Shown here one piece after another: positions 59,716 through 64,000 of a stretch of DNA of 64,000 nucleotides (positions are counted from its first letter, which is position 1; the number at the start of each line of letters is the position of its first letter). This stretch comes from Trochalopteron elliotii. Its lineage: Eukaryota > Chordata > Aves > Passeriformes > Leiothrichidae. The stretch lies in assembly GCA_024734555.1 (NCBI GenBank), contig JANPWX010000548.1, positions 367,842 through 431,841 on the forward strand. The letters run 5' to 3'. The notes under the pieces were generated by a model. That model worked only from the letters and a program-made list of their open reading frames with translations. It did not search any database and was not told where the DNA came from. Position numbers and translations under genes: made by a program.

Positions 59716-62700
59716 GGAAAGAGCAGGATGACAGTATTTCTAGAAAAAGTTGGGTTTCATTTATTATTTATAAATTTCATTTTGTACATATCTTTAGGGA
59801 CATTAAGAGATTAGTAGTCATGCAGTTTGTTCTGAGCATTAATGCTAATCCTTAAAGATAGGTGAAGGGTAATTTCATTAGTTTTTATAAAGGTTTGGAA
59901 TAAAACTAACCATTCAGTCAACAGTTTGAAAGGAGACATTTAGCACTGTGCTCTCTGCTCTCCCAGCAGGCTCTGCCTCTCACAGGAATGTGTCAGCACA
60001 GACTGGCATCTCAGCAATGAGGGTACATCTCTCAGATGTTCTTTTATGTAAAATAGGTGGGTTCCTCTTTCCTAAATATGTCATATAAAATCATTGTCTC
60101 TGGCATGACATACAGTAGTTCAGGAAGGGAAGCTAATCTAGGAAATAAAGGGATACAGACTATTGATGCCAAAATCAGCAATTACATTGTATGAGATCTC
60201 ATGAATAATTCCTGAGCTGTGGTTTAACATTAATCTGAGTGTTTAGTACAAAGCTGGGCCGACACCAATAAAATGCTGACTGATTTGTTTTAAAATAGTG
60301 CTCCTTCAGGCTTCACTACACTGCTTTGAAATGAATGCTTTTAGGTAATACCTCAACCTTGCCTCTGTAAAGCACAGACAGATGTACTCATGTGACTGCA
60401 CACTCAAACTTTACCGTTATTCTTTCTCCCCTTAATTTTGGGCTGAAACCTTTTTTCCAAGTGCAATATCTAATACTAGCCATTACTTAGTTAAGTGGAC
60501 TTCATAATACAGAGCTTTTCCTCCCAGGAAAATCTTATCAACACAAGACTCTGTCATACTGGATGGTGATATTTGCTGTGTGTGGTTCAGGTGTGTGCGA
60601 AGAGGAGGAGACCATGAGCAGTGAAGCAAGCAGGAGATTTCCAACCAAATCTCAGGAGAGTTTGGTCTGCTGCAATTGCTTCTGCATCATTAAATAATGA
60701 CTCTTTTCAATGAACATCAAAGAACAATAAAGAACAGTTGAGTGAAACAGTGGTGACCATCTCAGGACACACCATCCATGTGTTCTGAAGCACTTCTATC
60801 CATGCCTAGGGAATGCTGGAAGCATTTCTCATCTCATTCACAGCTCCTGGCTCTGTGGCTTTGCCACACAGTAAGGGTAAAACACTGAATCTGTTCATTT
60901 CATCCATTAGCATTGCATATCTGTTCAACAGAAACCCTCAGCCTGGGGTTCACACAAACCCTCCATGTGCTCTTTTGGGGGGATGTTGGTTGATTGTTCT
61001 CACAAGAAAATATCCAAGCAAGGCTATCATCTCTGTGATGTGACTTCTCTTTCAGTTCTGCTCTCTGAGGAGTATTTCCACTCATGAAGCTCCTCACTGT
61101 GGAATCACCAAATCAGCACAGTGAATGAAATGGAGAATAATAACAAGATGGGCTGCAGTATGCTGAGCTAAAAAGGTAATTTTTTACAAATGTTTCGATG
61201 AATGCTCTCAAATTACAATGTCTCACATCATCTGGAACTTAAAATACAACCCAGTGTCAATGGTAAACCAACTTTGGCTTGACTGGATCATAAGAATGGT
61301 CTTCACAAGGGAATTTCCAACTAAAGTGCAATTTCCAGGGCCGTGCACCAGCAGGTGTTGGTGGATTGTCTACTTTTGCTTCTGACTCTGATTTTGTTCA
61401 AGCATAAATAACAGTAAGGAATAAGATCCTTGTCTAAAAGGCTTGTTTCTTCTTTTATATTTGTTTATAAAACTGCCTCAACATGACCAGTGCTCCTGAA
61501 ACTGACAGTGTGTGGAAGTATTAATTCAGTCTCCCCATTCCTAATATCAATATTTACATACTATGCACAGCAGTTTGCATTTCTATTGATATACAAACCT
61601 ATTCTGTCTTGTCTGATCACCACAGCAGGAGGAAAGGACAATAAAATGATGCAGGAATATAAAACAATCTGCCAGCTGAACAACCAGGAGACTGAGGAGC
61701 TCTCTAAATGGGGTGGGAGAGGAACCATTTCCACTCAGTTGCTGTTAAGATGGAGTGTGAGGAACGTGAAAGGTAATTCCATGAGTTGCTATCCTGTCTG
61801 GTTTGCTTCCCTTCACCCTCAGAGTTTGTTCACTGTCCCACACTGTCTGCACAGGAATTATGGACTAACAGCTGAGGAGGATAAAGCTGCATCCCCAAAA
61901 AGAGATGGATTTCTTGCTTTGCTGCAAATCTGGGTTTCCAGATTTGCAACCCAGCTGCATTCCTGCCTTTTTGGCCTTACCCAGGTCTGAGGGAGGTGCT
62001 GAGGTGAGCTGGCAGGCACAGTGTGCTCTGCACATCCATTTCCAGCTTGCTCTGAGTGCCTCCTGCCCAGCAGCTCTCAGCACATGAAGTTCACCAAGCT
62101 GAGTTCCACCATCAGAGAAGAATCTCCTTAGGGGCACTTGCCAGTATTTTTTATTGGCAAATGAGGGCTTGGAGAAGATAACTTAGCAGTGGGCACATTT
62201 GTGGTACAGAGGGGTTTGAAAATAATTACTCTTCTTGGGAATAATCTAACTATAGGTCAGGGAGTGGAGTTCATAGGGGTTTTTAAGGTCTTTTCAGAGC
62301 TGTTTGAAGGATCCCCTCTCAAGATACTGCTCTATCTTACATAAATCTTTGTTGCTATTATTATTTTCCTTGTTCTTGACTCATGATATAAAGCAGCCTC
62401 AGGACTGATCCAATTTTTTTGTCTCTTGATAGAATCCCCTGGAGTTATGTTACATTAAAAGTGTCATAATAAAGAATATCCCACATATATCACTTATTAG
62501 TGGCATGCCCTGGCATTTGGGAATATCCCAGCACTAATAATTACACCGTGTGATCCTCACAGGTATGCAAGGACAAGCTCCCTAATCCAGGAGAGGAAGG
62601 AGAAAAAAAATACAGTTGTCAATACTTAGAATTGAAATTCTTTTTACATTTAAAGTGTGCAGTTGAAATATAGGTAGTTGAGTAAATGCCGTGACTGTTA

Positions 62701-63499
62701 CCCAGGGAAAAGTTTAGCCATTAAAATTAATGAAAAAATGTATGTTTGTAGTTTGCAAAATGAAAGAATATATGGTGTTAGAAGAGGTTTTATCTTCTGT
62801 ATATTTTTTAAAAATGTAATAAATACAAAGCAAATAGCATTGGTTTATCCAGGGGAATATTGAAATCCATTAGGAATGTACTTGGAGTAATCTGATTCAA
62901 CAAGTCAGTATATTTCTTTCAAAACATAATATCGGCACTACATTGTGCAAGATGAAGGTTAGATTACATTTCTTGCCAGTGCAATAATTCCCACATCATA
63001 AATTCTGATGAAATTATATCAATATATATAAAGCAAATGGATGTCTGACCCAGAGTGGCTCTCTGGTTCTCAGATGTAGAAGCTGACATACAAGTAAATC
63101 CCCAGCTGCTTTGTGCAAAACCATTACAACTGTGCCATTCCTGGGAACTGTTATTAGCTGTCCTGACCAGAAGCTGCTGCTGGAACTTGTGGTTTCTGCT
63201 CTGAATATTAAACTTTGGCACACAAGAGTCCTTATTGTGGGGAGCACTTGGAAATGGTAATACTAAATTGCTTTATATTTGCAGGATTTGATTGCTTCAG
63301 ATGATACAGGTCTAGCTAGCTGGTGGGCCTCTCTTAGTGCTTGTATTTCCAGATTATAAGTCATTCCTCTGACAGGATATCTGCCATAACCAGTTCTCAG
63401 TTTCTGTAGTATCCTGCTTCATATTACACCTGGCAACTGGTTTTCCGGGCTGTGTGCTTTCTCCATGACTTTCAAGAGTAAAGGCAAAAATTGAGGTTT

Positions 63500-63516
63500 T
63501 ATATATATATATATAT
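63500..63516. repeat. (TA)8 microsatellite
   Basis: An uninterrupted alternating TA tract. Confidence 0.95.
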
Positions 63517-64000
63517 CCTAATTTTTACATCAACTGTCAGTGAGGATGTGAAGCAATAGGGTAGAGATTTGGAAAGAATGAATTTTGTCTTCCTAGTAAT
63601 CTTCAATTTTAATACCCATGCTATGATCCAGCTCCAGGATTAAGGACTGAACTTGAGGATCCCTATAAATGGCCAAAAATGCTCAGGTAAAACAAACCCA
63701 ACACACTATTATGAGTACTGCTCTTGACATATAAAGCCTTTTAGAAGAATAAAAAGTTAGAGTTGATCTTCCAGGTCAGCTGGGGTAAAAAGTTTGGACA
63801 GTGTTTGAAGTCTGTGGCAGAAAGAGTTGAGTTCATTTAGGACAGTCTGTTAAAGCAGCATAACAATTTTCTCAGAAATAGGAAAATTATTAGAGTTATG
63901 CTTCTCTGATTCTTGAAGAACAGTCATGTTAAATTGGAAAAAATAGTCAAAAAAGAATTATTGTTCATGATATTGCAGTTAAAATATAGACTACTAACTA

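Larger units (their letters stand above)
57601..64000. other. Intergenic DNA to the window end, simple repeats only
   Basis: Holds (CAT)n at about 58044-58062, (GA)n at 59701-59715 and (TA)8 at 63500-63516. The 61490-61990 plus-strand frame (166 codons) has no recognisable domain. No CR1 copy and no exon are recognised. Confidence 0.55.

Noticed and set aside
61490..61990. Plus-strand open frame of 166 codons with a hydrophobic start
   Set aside because: The hydrophobic stretch reflects T-rich sequence. No motif or codon signature of a real gene is seen.
1..64000. CRISPR arrays, operons, ribosome binding sites, tRNA or rRNA genes, endogenous retrovirus LTRs
   Set aside because: None was seen. 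The window is vertebrate chromosomal DNA, and no paired LTRs, primer-binding sites or tRNA cloverleaf with A and B boxes were recognised by eye.

Overview
The window looks like avian nuclear DNA, probably from a draft assembly. It is AT-rich, has long introns and large gene-free stretches, and carries several CR1 LINE 3' ends of the kind typical of birds. All of these lie on the minus strand with decayed octamer tails of the ATTCTATG type. There are two N gaps, at 15634-15660 and 28300-28309. I see no bacterial, plasmid or viral gene organisation.

The only protein-coding gene I can support is FAM204A (C10orf84 in human), on the minus strand. Its CpG-island promoter is near 15.3-15.76 kb. A 5' UTR exon ends at 15575 and five coding exons lie at 14946-14713, 13799-13709, 13207-13174, 12599-12497 and 10815-10726. 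The splice phases agree across all of them (0, 1, 2, 0, 0), which supports the model, including a 34-nt exon. The reading covers about 185 of the roughly 230 residues expected. The C-terminal exon is not in the window, so 1-10725 is read as the unfinished last intron seen here.

From 15.66 kb to 64 kb I find no gene. In human the neighbour upstream of FAM204A is PRLHR at a long distance, so this is probably the start of the FAM204A-PRLHR intergenic interval. It contains CR1 copies (15.8, 48.2, 48.9 and 51.75 kb), a frameshifted fossil of an L2-like LINE (31.5-32.0 kb), a fossil CR1/L3-type reverse transcriptase fragment (32.65-32.80 kb), simple repeats, and blocks that look like conserved noncoding elements. 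The clearest such block is 21.18-22.10 kb. Others are near 28.6, 30.1-30.9, 40.36-40.73 and 57.0-57.6 kb. An orphan CpG island at 51.12-51.49 kb sits beside an AT-rich block at 50.64-51.07 kb. The conserved-element calls rest on sequence texture only, since no alignment could be run.

The points most worth following up are the orphan CpG island with its flank, the 21.2-22.1 kb block, the two short upstream ORFs completed by splicing in the FAM204A leader (one starting inside a YY1 motif), a NAGNAG acceptor fed by a microsatellite, and a 47-bp perfect duplication on both sides of the 10-N gap that is very likely an assembly error.
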